Assembly (NCBI RefSeq): GCF_000833025.1
Contig: NZ_CP010817.1
Span: 2,418,001 to 2,482,000 of the forward strand
Length of the DNA: 64,000 nucleotides
Origin: Myroides profundi
GTDB lineage: Bacteria > Bacteroidota > Bacteroidia > Flavobacteriales > Flavobacteriaceae
Reading direction: 5' to 3'
Part shown: piece after piece, positions 1 through 9,605 of the stretch
How positions within the stretch are numbered: position 1 is the stretch's first letter
Layout of the letters: every line of letters starts with the position of its first letter
Translations under genes and position numbers: made by a program
Notes under the pieces: generated by a model
The model's database searches: none
Told to the model about the DNA's origin: nothing
What the model saw: only the letters and a program-made list of their open reading frames with translations

Positions 1-64
1 ACTATTCTCCCTGAGCTCTTGTTATGCATTTTGGGAGACATGTTAAAGAGCAAAGGGAGATAGT
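1..64. repeat. Near-perfect 25-bp inverted repeat upstream of susC-like gene
   Basis: The left arm begins ACTAT, then CTCCCT, GCTCTT and GTTATG. The right arm runs CATGTT, AAGAGC, AGGGAG and ATAGT. The arms pair along about 25 bp with only a bulged T and a two-base mismatch, around a loop rich in G (TTTTGGGAGA). It could be the terminator of a gene left of the window, a structured leader RNA of the SusC operon, or the palindromic end of a small repeat element. No T-run follows the right arm on the + strand, which weakens the terminator reading. The left edge is cut by the window. Confidence 0.5.
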
Positions 65-188
65 TCTATTAAAACAATATATAAAAACCAATTAACTAAC
101 CTTTGATACAAAGGCTTATTTAAGTACTACGGCAATAAAAATCTTAAGGATTTAAAGTCATCTTGTATCATTTTCAACTATAACAATT

Positions 189-3100
189 ATGAAAACTCAA
201 TTTTTAACCAATACCAGTTACGGGATTGTACTGCTTTTAACTAGCCTTACCTTTACCTGTGGCTATGCCGTACCTAAAGATAGTCTATTTAATGTAGATT
301 ATCAAAAAAAGACTATTCACGGAGTAGTAAAAGATAACACAACAGTGCTTATAGGAGCCATTGTACAGATAAAAGGAACAGATGTAGCTATAAGCACAGA
401 TCTTCAGGGAAGATACTCTTTACAGGTCTTAGCTGGAGATACTCTACTTGTTTCTTATATCGGATACAAATCAAAAGAAATTACAATAACAAATGAGTCT
501 GTTTATAACATTACCCTTTTACAGGATCAAGACATGCTTGATGAAGTAGTTATAAACGCAGGTTATTACACCGTTAAAGACCGCGAGCGTACAGGAAGTA
601 TCGCTCGAGTTACTGCAAAGGATATCGAACTTCAACCTGTTATCAATCCTTTACAAGCTATTCAAGGAAGAATGGCTGGTGTAAACATAACTCAAAACTC
701 AGGAGTACCAGGTGGAGGTTTTGATATACAAATTCGTGGTAGAAATAGTTTACGTCCTTATCAAAACAATGCAATAAATGGAAATGCTCCATTATATGTA
801 ATAGATGGAGTTGTAATCCCCACTAGTAACCTAGTTAACTCTTTACTATCAACTCAAATCCTTCCTATGAGTGATACTAATATTTTAAACTCTATCAATC
901 CTTCAGATATACAGAGCATAGAGATTTTAAAAGACGCTGATGCAACGGCCATCTACGGCTCTCGAGGGGCTAACGGGGTAGTTCTTATTACAACAAAGAA
1001 AAATAAATCAGACAAACTTTCTTTTACCCTGTCCTCTTCTACTTCTTTTAGCAAAGTAGCTAGTAAAATGAAACTTTTAAATACTAAGGAGTTTAATAAA
1101 ATGCGAGATCAAGCATTTTTAAATGATGGCATTACAGTCTATCCTGATGATGCACTCGATATGAACGGTACTTGGGATAGAAACAGATATACTGATTGGC
1201 AAAAAGAACTTATTGGTGGTACTGCTCTTAGTCAAAACATAAATTTAGGTGTAAGTGGAGGAAGTGAAACAACACACTTCTCAGTATCTGCAAATCAAGG
1301 TACTCAAACCACGGTGTTTCCAACTGATAAAGGCTACAAAAGAAATACCTTTTTAATCAATGTGAATCACAATAGTAAAGATGGAAGATTTCAATTAAAC
1401 TCATCAACTAATTACTCTATACAAAAGAATAATTTAATAGCTACTGATTTAACAAAAAGTTCTCTAACCTTATCTCCAAATGCGCCAAGTTTATATAATC
1501 CTGATGGAAGTTTACATTGGGGATTTATAGGTGATACAAATCCAATATCATCTATGCACGAAACTTATAAAAATGATAATAATAATCTTGTTCTAAATAT
1601 TGACTTAAACTATGAGTTATTTAAAAATGCACACATCAGACTAAATGCTGGTTACAACAAGTCTAACATAGAAGAAAAAAAGTTAACACCTTATACTATT
1701 AACAACCCAGCCAAAGGTTATACCTCAGAGCAGTCTAAGGCTGAAAACACCTTCAGAGATAATATCTCTTATATACTAGAACCTCAACTAAACTACATTC
1801 TTAATATAGATAAGCTATCTATAAACTCTCTAATAGGCATAACCTATCAAGACAATAAAGTAAATGCCCTGCATTTAACTGGAAGTGGTTTCCAAACTGA
1901 TGATTTTATATCTAATATCTCTGCCGCTAAAACATCGGCTATAACGCAATCTGCTAACCAACAATATAAGTACATAGCCTTTTTTGGAAGATTAAATCTT
2001 AATTACAACAGTAAGTACCTAATTAACCTTACTGCAAGACGTGATGGTTCTTCAAGATTTGGAGATAATCATAAGTTTGGTAATTTTGCTGCTGTAGGAG
2101 CTTCTTGGATATTTTCTAAAGAAGATTTTTTAAAAAACTCATCATGGTTTAGCTTTGGAAAACTTAGAGCTAGTTATGGAACTTCGGGTAATGACAATAT
2201 TGGTGATTATCAGTATTTAGATACTTATACTCTTAATCCCAATAGATATGATGAATTAACAGGTCTAACTCCCTCTAGGTTATACAATCCTAATTTTAGT
2301 TGGGAGAAAACAAAAAAATTAGAAGCAGCCTTTGAAGCAGCCTTATTTAATGATAGATTACAGTTTGATATAGCCTACTATAGAAACAGATCCTCTAATC
2401 AGCTTGTGGGTGTTCCTTTACCAGGAACAACTGGTTTTATTTCTATACAAGATAACTTACCTGCAACAGTCGAAAACAAAGGTTGGGAATTTAGTTTAAG
2501 CTCTCAAAATATTAAATCAATAGACTTTACCTGGACCACTAATTTTAATATATCTTTCCCTAAAAACACACTACTTTCTTTTCCAAACTTAGAAAGCTCA
2601 ACATATGCAAACCAATTTATCGTAGGAAAAGGTACTAATGTACGTCGTCTATACAATTTTGAAGGAATTAATCCTGAAAATGGGCAATATATTTTTACAG
2701 ATTATAATAACGACGGTAAAATAACGTCAGCTTATGATAGACAAATTATTAAAGAAAGAAAGATTGATTATCACGGAGGCCTTCAAAATACCTTTATTTA
2801 TAAGAATTTTAGTCTTGATTTTCTATTTCAGTTTGTAAAACAAACTAATTACAATTACAATTATATTCAACTATTTCCTGGTTCTATGAGTAATCAACCT
2901 ATCGAGATATTAGATAGTTGGTCTCCTACTAATCTTGCTAGCCAATATGGAGCTTTTACAACCGGTGCAAACTCTACTATAAGAAATCAATTTACTACTT
3001 ATCAAAGTAGTAATCAAATAATAAGTGATGCCTCTTATATTAGATTAAAAAATATATCTCTATCCTATACCCTTAAGATACCTAACGCTAAAATAGATTC

Positions 3101-3233
3101 ACTACGCTTGTATTTACAAGGTCAAAATCTAGGGACAATTACAAACTACTATGGACTTGATCCAGAATTTGTAGCAATAGGTTATTTACCTCCTCTAAAG
3201 ACATATGCTTTTGGTCTACAATTAACTTTCTAA
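189..3233 (+). CDS. SusC/RagA-family TonB-linked outer membrane protein
   Basis: Outer-membrane TonB-dependent transporter of the SusC/RagA class, expected to form the barrel beneath the SusD lid encoded next. Seen in the 1014 residues: an N-terminal export signal, a carboxypeptidase-regulatory-like domain at about 43-112 (IHGVVKD ... GRYSL ... SYIGY), a plug at about 130-270 (LQAIQGRMAGVNI, IRGRNSL, PLYVIDGV, DADATAIYGSRGANGV) and a long barrel ending in aromatic-rich strands with terminal Phe. There is no STN domain before the regulatory domain, so direct anti-sigma signalling is unlikely. The length is typical for the family. It starts a three-gene operon; susD follows after 12 bp. The S9 peptidase at the operon end suggests peptide rather than glycan cargo, as in RagAB, but this is inference. 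Confidence 0.93.
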   Translation: MKTQFLTNTSYGIVLLLTSLTFTCGYAVPKDSLFNVDYQKKTIHGVVKDNTTVLIGAIVQIKGTDVAISTDLQGRYSLQVLAGDTLLVSYIGYKSKEITITNESVYNITLLQDQDMLDEVVINAGYYTVKDRERTGSIARVTAKDIELQPVINPLQAIQGRMAGVNITQNSGVPGGGFDIQIRGRNSLRPYQNNAINGNAPLYVIDGVVIPTSNLVNSLLSTQILPMSDTNILNSINPSDIQSIEILKDADATAIYGSRGANGVVLITTKKNKSDKLSFTLSSSTSFSKVASKMKLLNTKEFNKMRDQAFLNDGITVYPDDALDMNGTWDRNRYTDWQKELIGGTALSQNINLGVSGGSETTHFSVSANQGTQTTVFPTDKGYKRNTFLINVNHNSKDGRFQLNSSTNYSIQKNNLIATDLTKSSLTLSPNAPSLYNPDGSLHWGFIGDTNPISSMHETYKNDNNNLVLNIDLNYELFKNAHIRLNAGYNKSNIEEKKLTPYTINNPAKGYTSEQSKAENTFRDNISYILEPQLNYILNIDKLSINSLIGITYQDNKVNALHLTGSGFQTDDFISNISAAKTSAITQSANQQYKYIAFFGRLNLNYNSKYLINLTARRDGSSRFGDNHKFGNFAAVGASWIFSKEDFLKNSSWFSFGKLRASYGTSGNDNIGDYQYLDTYTLNPNRYDELTGLTPSRLYNPNFSWEKTKKLEAAFEAALFNDRLQFDIAYYRNRSSNQLVGVPLPGTTGFISIQDNLPATVENKGWEFSLSSQNIKSIDFTWTTNFNISFPKNTLLSFPNLESSTYANQFIVGKGTNVRRLYNFEGINPENGQYIFTDYNNDGKITSAYDRQIIKERKIDYHGGLQNTFIYKNFSLDFLFQFVKQTNYNYNYIQLFPGSMSNQPIEILDSWSPTNLASQYGAFTTGANSTIRNQFTTYQSSNQIISDASYIRLKNISLSYTLKIPNAKIDSLRLYLQGQNLGTITNYYGLDPEFVAIGYLPPLKTYAFGLQLTF

Positions 3234-3245
3234 ATTAAAATTATT

Positions 3246-4598
3246 ATGAAAAAAATTAGCTTATTATTCACTCTTATACTACTGCTTCAATCATGTGAAC
3301 AAATGATTGAAATAGATTTACCAACAGATCAAATAGCCACTGAAGGTATTTTTAAAGATAAACGAACAGCTAGATCAGCTCTTGCCAACTTATACATAAA
3401 TCTTAGAGAAAGCTCTATTTATAGCGGTAATAGTCAAGGCATTGGTTCTCAATTAGGTTTATACACGGATGAACTTGATCCCATAACAATACCTCCTACA
3501 GAAGATAGTTCACTCCTTTATAATAATATGATAGACCCTACTAGATATGTTCTTTCTACGTTTTGGAACACCTCTTACTCTCATATTTATGCCATTAATG
3601 CTTTTATAAATGGAATTTCAAAATCTGACGCTCTCCTAGAAGAAGATAGAACTAAATTAATCGCTGAAGCGAAAATTCTAAGAGCTATGTATTATCAAGC
3701 CATTACTCAAATATTTGGTGATGTCCCCTATACAGCATCTACTGATTACAAAACAAATATTACTATCAAAAAGACTCCTGTAATTGAGATTCTAAAACTC
3801 ATTGAACAAGACCTTTTACAAACTATTGAAGACCTTCCTTATAGCTATAGATCTTCAAATAGATACTACCCTAACAAGGCAGTTGCTGAACTTATTTTAG
3901 CTAAAAACTATTTACTTCAAAAAAAATATGACAAAGCTGAATTTTATTCTAAGTTAATCATTGACAACCCCTTATATAGCTTAGAATATGACTTATCAAA
4001 AACTTTTAAAAACACAGCAAAAAGTACACTTTGGCAACTTAGCAATAATTCTAACATAACGGCTACTTATGAAGCAAATAATTATATAATGTTAGTTAGT
4101 GATTGGAAATACAAACTAAGCACCTCTTTACTTAACTCATTTGATAATAAAGACCTTAGAAAAACAAACTGGACTAATGAATACCCAAATACAAATAAAT
4201 TCTATGCTTTTAAATATAAAAATTATACTGCCAACTCAAATGAGTGCTCCATTCTTTTCAGAATCGAAGAGGCTTATTTTATAATGGCCGAAGCACTTAT
4301 TTATCAAAACAAAGAACAAGAGGCCATTTCTTATATAAACCCTATAAGACACAAAGCAGGATTAACCGATCTTCCAAATACTATAGACCAAGAAGAAATT
4401 ATATATAAGATGCTTGAAGAAAGCAAAAAAGAATTTTTCCTTGAACACGCACGAAGATTCTTTGATTTAAAAAGAAATAATAAGCTATATCTTTTAAAAG
4501 CTACTAAAGCTAATTGGCAGGACAAACACGCATTATTGCCCTATCCTGAGAAAGAAATCCTTATCAATCCTAATCTAAATCCTCAAAATGAATATTAA
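3246..4598 (+). CDS. SusD/RagB-family substrate-binding lipoprotein
   Basis: Surface lipoprotein that forms the substrate-capturing lid on the SusC channel. Seen: the signal MKKISLLFTLILLLQSC with lipobox Cys17. The body is helical and TPR-like, with the SusD hallmarks IAEAKILRAMYYQ (about 137-150) and a C-terminal SusD block containing EEAYFIMAEALIY, INPIRHKAGL and FFLEHARRFFDLKR. At 450 residues it is slightly short for SusD proteins but complete. It begins 12 bp after the SusC stop, and its last 11 bp overlap the start of the peptidase gene, so translation is probably coupled. The substrate cannot be read from sequence. Confidence 0.93.
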   Translation: MKKISLLFTLILLLQSCEQMIEIDLPTDQIATEGIFKDKRTARSALANLYINLRESSIYSGNSQGIGSQLGLYTDELDPITIPPTEDSSLLYNNMIDPTRYVLSTFWNTSYSHIYAINAFINGISKSDALLEEDRTKLIAEAKILRAMYYQAITQIFGDVPYTASTDYKTNITIKKTPVIEILKLIEQDLLQTIEDLPYSYRSSNRYYPNKAVAELILAKNYLLQKKYDKAEFYSKLIIDNPLYSLEYDLSKTFKNTAKSTLWQLSNNSNITATYEANNYIMLVSDWKYKLSTSLLNSFDNKDLRKTNWTNEYPNTNKFYAFKYKNYTANSNECSILFRIEEAYFIMAEALIYQNKEQEAISYINPIRHKAGLTDLPNTIDQEEIIYKMLEESKKEFFLEHARRFFDLKRNNKLYLLKATKANWQDKHALLPYPEKEILINPNLNPQNEY

Positions 4599-7170
4599 TA
4601 TAAAAACCTTTTATGCTACTTTGTTTCTGCTACTAAGTATACTAACAAGTTCAGCACAAACAATTAATGATAGTTTGAAATACAGTGAGCTTATAAATAG
4701 TTTACTCTCTAAGAATGGGAAAATAGCTGTTATACACAAATATTATAAACCTGATTCTAAAAGAGATAGTGTATTTATATATAATGAAGGAAAATTAATA
4801 GACAGCAAACAATCTAACTTTAATTACAGACAATTTAAAAACAATTCAATTATTTCATACAATACTAATAAAAAAGAAATAGAAATACTTAATGGACATA
4901 CATTAAAAAATCAAATTATTCCTAATGTAACCAAGCCTATTATTATAGAAAATTATGGTCTTCTTTTTTATTTAAATTCAAGTACCAAAATCTATAATCT
5001 TGTTCAAATACTTCAAAAGGGAAATAAAGTAATTTGGACAAGTCCAAAAGACAAAGTGTCTTTCACAGATGTAAGTGATGACAAACAAAATCTTATCATT
5101 CAATACAGTAACAAACAAAAGGGAATCGAAATCATTAATTTAACAAATTTTAAAAAGACTGTAAACAAAGAGATTAAATTCACTATTAAACAAGCGATAT
5201 GGAGTAAAAAACATCCTATTGTTTTTCTTTTACCAAATTCAATAGGTGACAATAAATACCCTTTTGTGACCTTTTATCACTACAATAATAATTTTATTAA
5301 AAAACAAGTCCTAAATGATAGTAGTTATTATCATGATTTAGAATCAACAAGTAATAATAGCTTTAAAATTATACGAACTTATAATTCCAACTATCTACCA
5401 TATAATACAAAAAAAGTGGAACTATGGAGTACAAATGATCGTTATTTACGAAATGCTATATCTAAAGCTGGAGCTCAAACAACAACAACAAATGAGCATA
5501 CCTTCTTTAATTACACAAACAATGAAGCTACTCTTTCTGAAAAATTAAATAACTATGAGTCCATTTCTTTAAATGAGAACACTTTTCTTGTATTTGATTC
5601 CAATCAGTATCTTGATTACACATATCAATGGTCTTCTAGACCTCGAGATATAAGTATTTATAATATCAAAGAAGATACTCTAACAGTAATTGTAAAACAA
5701 CTAAACTCCCCCTTTAATACAACGAGCTTATCTCCAAAAGGAAATTACTTTATATATAGTAAAGAAAACACTTTACACTTCTACAATACTAATGAGAGAA
5801 TAATTGAAAATACTTTGAAACTAAAAAAAAATAATGAGTTAAAAAAAGTAAGACTCAGAACTTGGTCTCAAGATGAAAGATTCTTTTATTTTTCGGCAAA
5901 TTCTAACCTTATGAGATATGACACTAAAACCAAAACCTTCAAAACAATTATAAGTTCCAATAGTGCAGATTTACACTATTCAGTCCTTAATTCATCAAAC
6001 AATAGTACATATAATGCAAACAGTGAACTATATTATCACTCTCTTTCAAATAATAACAATCTACTTCTTGTTAAAAAATGGGACTCGAAAAAAAACACAC
6101 AATCACTTGTAGTATTAGATAATGAAAAACAAAATTGGATAGTTAAAGATACGGAGAATCGTATCTCAAATATAAAATATAGTGACGACCTTAAGAGCAT
6201 TACTTACTCTTTAGAAAATTTTAATAACCCCAAATCTGTCTATCTATTTCAAAAAAATAAAACTATACTACTTTTAGAAAACAAAATTACTAAAGAACAT
6301 TTCTCTTGGCAGAAACAAAAGATTATTTCTTATAAAGACAAGTATGGGAATAACTTAAAAGGTGTCTTATTTTATCCTAAAGATTTTGATCCGAACAAAA
6401 AATACCCAATGATTACTCATATTTATGAAATACAAAATCAAATAGCTAATATTTTCACATACCCTACCTATCTTAATAGTAATGGATTTAATATAACTCT
6501 TTTACAGGAAAACAAGTATTTTGTTTTCTTACCTGACATCTTCGACACTCAACAAGGAACTGGATTATCTGCTCTTCATTGTGTGGAACAAGCTATAGAT
6601 TCAGTACTTAAACAGGAAAAATCTATAGATAAAAATAATTTAGGTTTATATGGTTTTTCTCATGGAGGATACGAAACCAACTTTATTATAACACAAAACC
6701 ATATGTTTAAAGCAGCAGTAAGCGGATCCGGAAACTCTGATATCATAAGGTCTTATTTTTCATACAACGAGAATTTTGTTTCACCATTCTTCTTTCAATT
6801 TGAAAATGGACAATACAAAATGCCTAAAACATTTAAAGAAGATAAAGACTTATATTTAAAAAATTCTCCCATACTATATACTGATCAAATTAAAACTCCC
6901 TTACTTACTTTCACAGGAAAAAAAGATGAAAATATTCATTGGGAACAACAAAGAGAATTCTTTATTGCCATGTTACGTTATAAAATTCCTCATGTAGCAT
7001 TATTTTATAATAATGAAGGTCATGGTCTTTTAAAGAAAGAAAATCAAATAGATATTACCAAAAGGCTTATTCAATGGTTTGATTACTTTTTAAAAGATAT
7101 TGATACAAAAGAAGCAAATTGGGTTTATCAATACACAACCTTTGAAGAAGAAAGAATAACTAATAACTAA
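4588..7170 (+). CDS. S9-family (prolyl oligopeptidase-like) serine peptidase
   Basis: Predicted exported peptidase of 860 residues. A signal peptide (MNINIKTFYATLFLLLS..., ending near SSAQ) is followed by a long beta-propeller-like region (about 30-560) and a C-terminal alpha/beta-hydrolase domain (about 575-850). The catalytic triad is visible: nucleophile Ser691 in GFSHGGYE, Asp780 in GKKDENIHW and His812 in NEGHGLL. The propeller is divergent and poor in tryptophan compared with DPP-type enzymes. It overlaps the susD 3' end by 11 bp. A periplasmic enzyme trimming peptides brought in by the SusCD pair is the simplest role. A strong bidirectional terminator follows directly. Confidence 0.88.
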   Translation: MNINIKTFYATLFLLLSILTSSAQTINDSLKYSELINSLLSKNGKIAVIHKYYKPDSKRDSVFIYNEGKLIDSKQSNFNYRQFKNNSIISYNTNKKEIEILNGHTLKNQIIPNVTKPIIIENYGLLFYLNSSTKIYNLVQILQKGNKVIWTSPKDKVSFTDVSDDKQNLIIQYSNKQKGIEIINLTNFKKTVNKEIKFTIKQAIWSKKHPIVFLLPNSIGDNKYPFVTFYHYNNNFIKKQVLNDSSYYHDLESTSNNSFKIIRTYNSNYLPYNTKKVELWSTNDRYLRNAISKAGAQTTTTNEHTFFNYTNNEATLSEKLNNYESISLNENTFLVFDSNQYLDYTYQWSSRPRDISIYNIKEDTLTVIVKQLNSPFNTTSLSPKGNYFIYSKENTLHFYNTNERIIENTLKLKKNNELKKVRLRTWSQDERFFYFSANSNLMRYDTKTKTFKTIISSNSADLHYSVLNSSNNSTYNANSELYYHSLSNNNNLLLVKKWDSKKNTQSLVVLDNEKQNWIVKDTENRISNIKYSDDLKSITYSLENFNNPKSVYLFQKNKTILLLENKITKEHFSWQKQKIISYKDKYGNNLKGVLFYPKDFDPNKKYPMITHIYEIQNQIANIFTYPTYLNSNGFNITLLQENKYFVFLPDIFDTQQGTGLSALHCVEQAIDSVLKQEKSIDKNNLGLYGFSHGGYETNFIITQNHMFKAAVSGSGNSDIIRSYFSYNENFVSPFFFQFENGQYKMPKTFKEDKDLYLKNSPILYTDQIKTPLLTFTGKKDENIHWEQQREFFIAMLRYKIPHVALFYNNEGHGLLKKENQIDITKRLIQWFDYFLKDIDTKEANWVYQYTTFEEERITNN

Positions 7171-7173
7171 AAA

Positions 7174-7205
7174 AGAGGACGCTGTTATAGCGTCCTCTAC
7201 TATTT
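7174..7205. terminator. Bidirectional rho-independent terminator
   Basis: A perfect 10-bp stem (AGAGGACGCT / AGCGTCCTCT) with loop GTTAT starts 4 bp after the peptidase stop codon. It is flanked by A-rich sequence on the left and TACTATTTTA on the right. It lies between two convergent operons and can serve both. Confidence 0.85.
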
Positions 7206-7224
7206 TAATACCTTAATTAAATTA

Positions 7225-7509
7225 TTACTCTTCTACTTTAAATAAAGGCAATGTACAAACAGTATTTTCTAGTGGCCCTTGTTTACCATACAAAAGATGT
7301 TCTGTACTCCCTTCAATCCAAGTACATGCAATATCTCCTTGCGTATCACACATTGTTCTTTCTCTACAAACAAGCCCATCATTATCCATTTTCTGATAAC
7401 CAGGCACAATTGTTTGGGCGTTTTTCATGGCATTTGTTGCAAATGCACTTCCGATAGCAAGAGCAAATACACCGATTGGCAATCCTGCTGATTTTAAAAA
7501 CTTTTTCAT
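7225..7509 (-). CDS. Small exported four-cysteine protein, DUF6520-like
   Basis: A 94-residue protein starting at MKKFLKSAGLPIG. An in-frame ATG 45 bp upstream would put extra residues before the signal peptide and is unlikely to be used. Seen: a short basic N-terminus, a hydrophobic stretch (LPIGVFALAIGSAFA) likely cleaved near AFA-TNA, then a small mature part with four cysteines at 48, 54, 62 and 85. The signal-plus-Cys layout matches small Bacteroidota proteins grouped as DUF6520; this assignment is from memory. It sits 53 bp downstream of the MauE/DoxX-like redox membrane protein on the same strand. A natural inference is that the membrane protein acts on its thiols. The mature function is unknown. 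Confidence 0.75.
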   Translation of the reverse strand: MKKFLKSAGLPIGVFALAIGSAFATNAMKNAQTIVPGYQKMDNDGLVCRERTMCDTQGDIACTWIEGSTEHLLYGKQGPLENTVCTLPLFKVEE

Positions 7510-7562
7510 CTTAATAAAATTTAAATTGGTTAGTAGCTTGTTTTTAAAGACCAAGCTAAACT

Positions 7563-9035
7563 TTAATCAAACTTGTCTGTCAGGGATTTGGCCAGTCTAT
7601 AACGCACAAGTTTTTGATCAAATAGACCATATATGTAATGATCTGTAACAATTAAATCAGAAAGCTTCTCTTGCCCTAGGTGATAGATATAAAAGCTTGC
7701 GATATAACTGTCTTTTACAAAGTCGTAGATATCAACAATACTAGCTTGTCTCCAGATTGCCTTAGACTCATTTTGTCCAAGAGAGTTTGATATAATAAAC
7801 AGAAGATTGTTTTTAACTACTACTTTCTTATTTATGGGGCTAACAGGAGTTGTCATCTTGTTTTCTCCTGAGGCTAATTTTGCCGCGGTTATATGAAGTG
7901 ATTTTGTGGTATCTATTGTGTTTTGCCTTTTTAATAATTCTAAAGCAGGACTTGTCAGTACGTACTGGTTTTTATAAAAGTAAGTATAGATTAAAGTTTT
8001 GTTTTGTTTACTTAGGCTAAAACTCCCATCACTGTCAAAGACTCCATCGGAATCACTCTCCAATATACTAGCATCAATAAACGCTCTTGGGGTAGTTTGA
8101 GAATTAATAATTCCTAATACATTTTTGTAGTCCTGACTACTTTGACTTTTAATTGCAATAGATGTGGAATCAATGGCAATAAAATCGTTAAAGTAAGCTT
8201 CTTTAAAACTAAATATTTTTGTTTGTTTTATTTTTTCATTAGAGTTTAGCTCTCCTTTATAAACAATTGGAATTGATCCATCTGCTAAGAAAAAATAAGG
8301 ATAGACTGTTTTTAATCTTAAGTACCTATAAGGAAAATGTGTTGAATCAATTTTTATTAAGTAGTCTTCTCTTTGCATTAAGGAATCTACACTAATAAAT
8401 CTAAGTGGAGATTTAGTATTACCTAAGTAAAGTTTGTCTTTATAGTAGCCTGAGAAATAAAACGTATTTACCTTTAAATCTAAAGTATCCTTTTCTACCA
8501 CTCCATGAGGTAGGTATCTTCTTATAAAAGGATTTTCTTTTTTTATGATATGTTCTGAGGATAAAAAAACAAGTATAATAACACTACTACTTACAAGTGT
8601 GGTTACAATAGATAAAAGATAGAATCGTTTTGGTTTATATTCTTCAAAGAAAAGGGCAAGTAGAATTAAAACACTTATTATTATATTAAACCATAAATGT
8701 TCATTCCAACTTAACCTTTCAAGCACTCCCCCACATGAGCAGGGAATAAAGTCACTGTAGTTTAGAATTAAGTAGATGTAAATGGAAAATGCAACCATTA
8801 AACCATAGCTTAGATAAAGAGCCGATACCTTTGTCTTTTCTAAGACAAGTAGCAAAGAGATACTTATCTCAACAATTATAACCATGTAGGCTATAGTGTT
8901 TGCATAAACACTTAGAAGTGGGGACTGAGTGAGTTGTACTTTAAACTCATCAAAGACAACAAGCTTACTTATTGCTGCGTAGACAAAAAGTAAAACAAGA
9001 AAATAACGAACAAATAAAATAAACCTAGTTTTCAT
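7563..9035 (-). CDS. MauE/DoxX-type redox membrane protein with large extracytoplasmic domain
   Basis: 490 residues. About residues 5-130 hold four hydrophobic helices in a MauE/DoxX-like arrangement, with the signature PCSCGG (Cys99 and Cys101) followed by LSWNEHLWFN. A fifth helix lies at about 138-158. The remaining 330 residues look extracytoplasmic and beta-rich, with repeating short strands such as LRFISVDSL and YVLTSPALELL, suggesting a propeller-like sensor or binding domain. MauE relatives serve in disulfide or quinone redox steps during cofactor maturation. The CxC pair and the downstream four-Cys peptide fit a thiol-oxidising role, which is inference. The promoter region carries the TACGTA operator shared with the two-component operon at 16.5-18.9 kb. 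Confidence 0.78.
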   Translation of the reverse strand: MKTRFILFVRYFLVLLFVYAAISKLVVFDEFKVQLTQSPLLSVYANTIAYMVIIVEISISLLLVLEKTKVSALYLSYGLMVAFSIYIYLILNYSDFIPCSCGGVLERLSWNEHLWFNIIISVLILLALFFEEYKPKRFYLLSIVTTLVSSSVIILVFLSSEHIIKKENPFIRRYLPHGVVEKDTLDLKVNTFYFSGYYKDKLYLGNTKSPLRFISVDSLMQREDYLIKIDSTHFPYRYLRLKTVYPYFFLADGSIPIVYKGELNSNEKIKQTKIFSFKEAYFNDFIAIDSTSIAIKSQSSQDYKNVLGIINSQTTPRAFIDASILESDSDGVFDSDGSFSLSKQNKTLIYTYFYKNQYVLTSPALELLKRQNTIDTTKSLHITAAKLASGENKMTTPVSPINKKVVVKNNLLFIISNSLGQNESKAIWRQASIVDIYDFVKDSYIASFYIYHLGQEKLSDLIVTDHYIYGLFDQKLVRYRLAKSLTDKFD

Positions 9036-9057
9036 AATGATTGCATTTTGGGAGAAA

Positions 9058-9104
9058 CAAAGCTACAAATCACTATTTTTCAATTCAATACGTATTTCTA
9101 CGTA
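9058..9104 (-). promoter_or_regulatory. TACGTA-N4-TACGTA operator and -7 box upstream of the MauE-like gene
   Basis: On the - strand, TAGCTTTG at 9065-9058 matches the Bacteroidota -7 consensus TAnnTTTG, 23 bp before the start codon. About 20 bp further upstream is a -33-like ATTG. Directly behind it, two TACGTA hexamers separated by TTTC occupy 9089-9104. TACGTA followed by TTGA also occurs at both outer edges of the operator at 18938-18973. The position just upstream of the -33 region suits an activator. Confidence 0.55.
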
Positions 9105-9605
9105 GTGTGTCCTATTTTGGAACAGAATGTCTATATAAGCGGTTTTGTTTTATTGAAGTATTCGCATTACACCTTTAGTTTAAGCTTGTTTAGAATAAAC
9201 ATTTTTCACTAAAACATTTTAAAAACACTAAATTCTGCAATAAAGTCAAAAATCATTAAAAACAGATTATTTTTTATATTTTTTTAGCCATAAACAGCTA
9301 AATACAATATTAAAAATTTGAACATAACTTATCTTTTTCTATAATAAAACAACAATCACTCTGTTTTTTACTTTATTACAAGCACATATCTAACTCAAAA
9401 CAAGTAAACTAAAGCTTTTAATATAAAAAATAATGGTTGAGTATCAAAGGTTGGTGAAATAAAAAGCCCTTAAACAGAGGCTATTTTGCTTTTGGATACT
9501 ACATGTATATTCTGATGAAAGTACACTACTTATTACAGTAAATCAATGTTAAACTGATAAAATAAAAAAAGCCTGACTCAACCTTTTTATGCTTAGTACA
9601 CACTT
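9105..9605. other. Intergenic region without a convincing gene
   Basis: About 500 bp of AT-rich sequence. A weak hairpin (AGCC / GGCT) near 9465-9487 lies downstream of the 9606-10082 gene. GGTTGAGT near 9435 and ACTCAACC near 9575 form a spaced inverted pair. The segment TTATTACAGTAAATC (9530-9544) plus a following AAATAAA..AAGCCTG block (about 9559-9576) recurs in similar order at 29149-29193, suggesting a decayed shared element. No reading frame looks coding. Confidence 0.4.

Noticed and set aside
1..64. SAM-I or other known riboswitch before the SusC gene
   Set aside because: The order of conserved blocks for known riboswitch classes is not present; only a simple long hairpin can be seen.
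7251..7648. Three small + strand frames over the DUF6520-like gene
   Set aside because: They lie opposite a better supported - strand gene with signal peptide and ordered cysteines; they are shadows.
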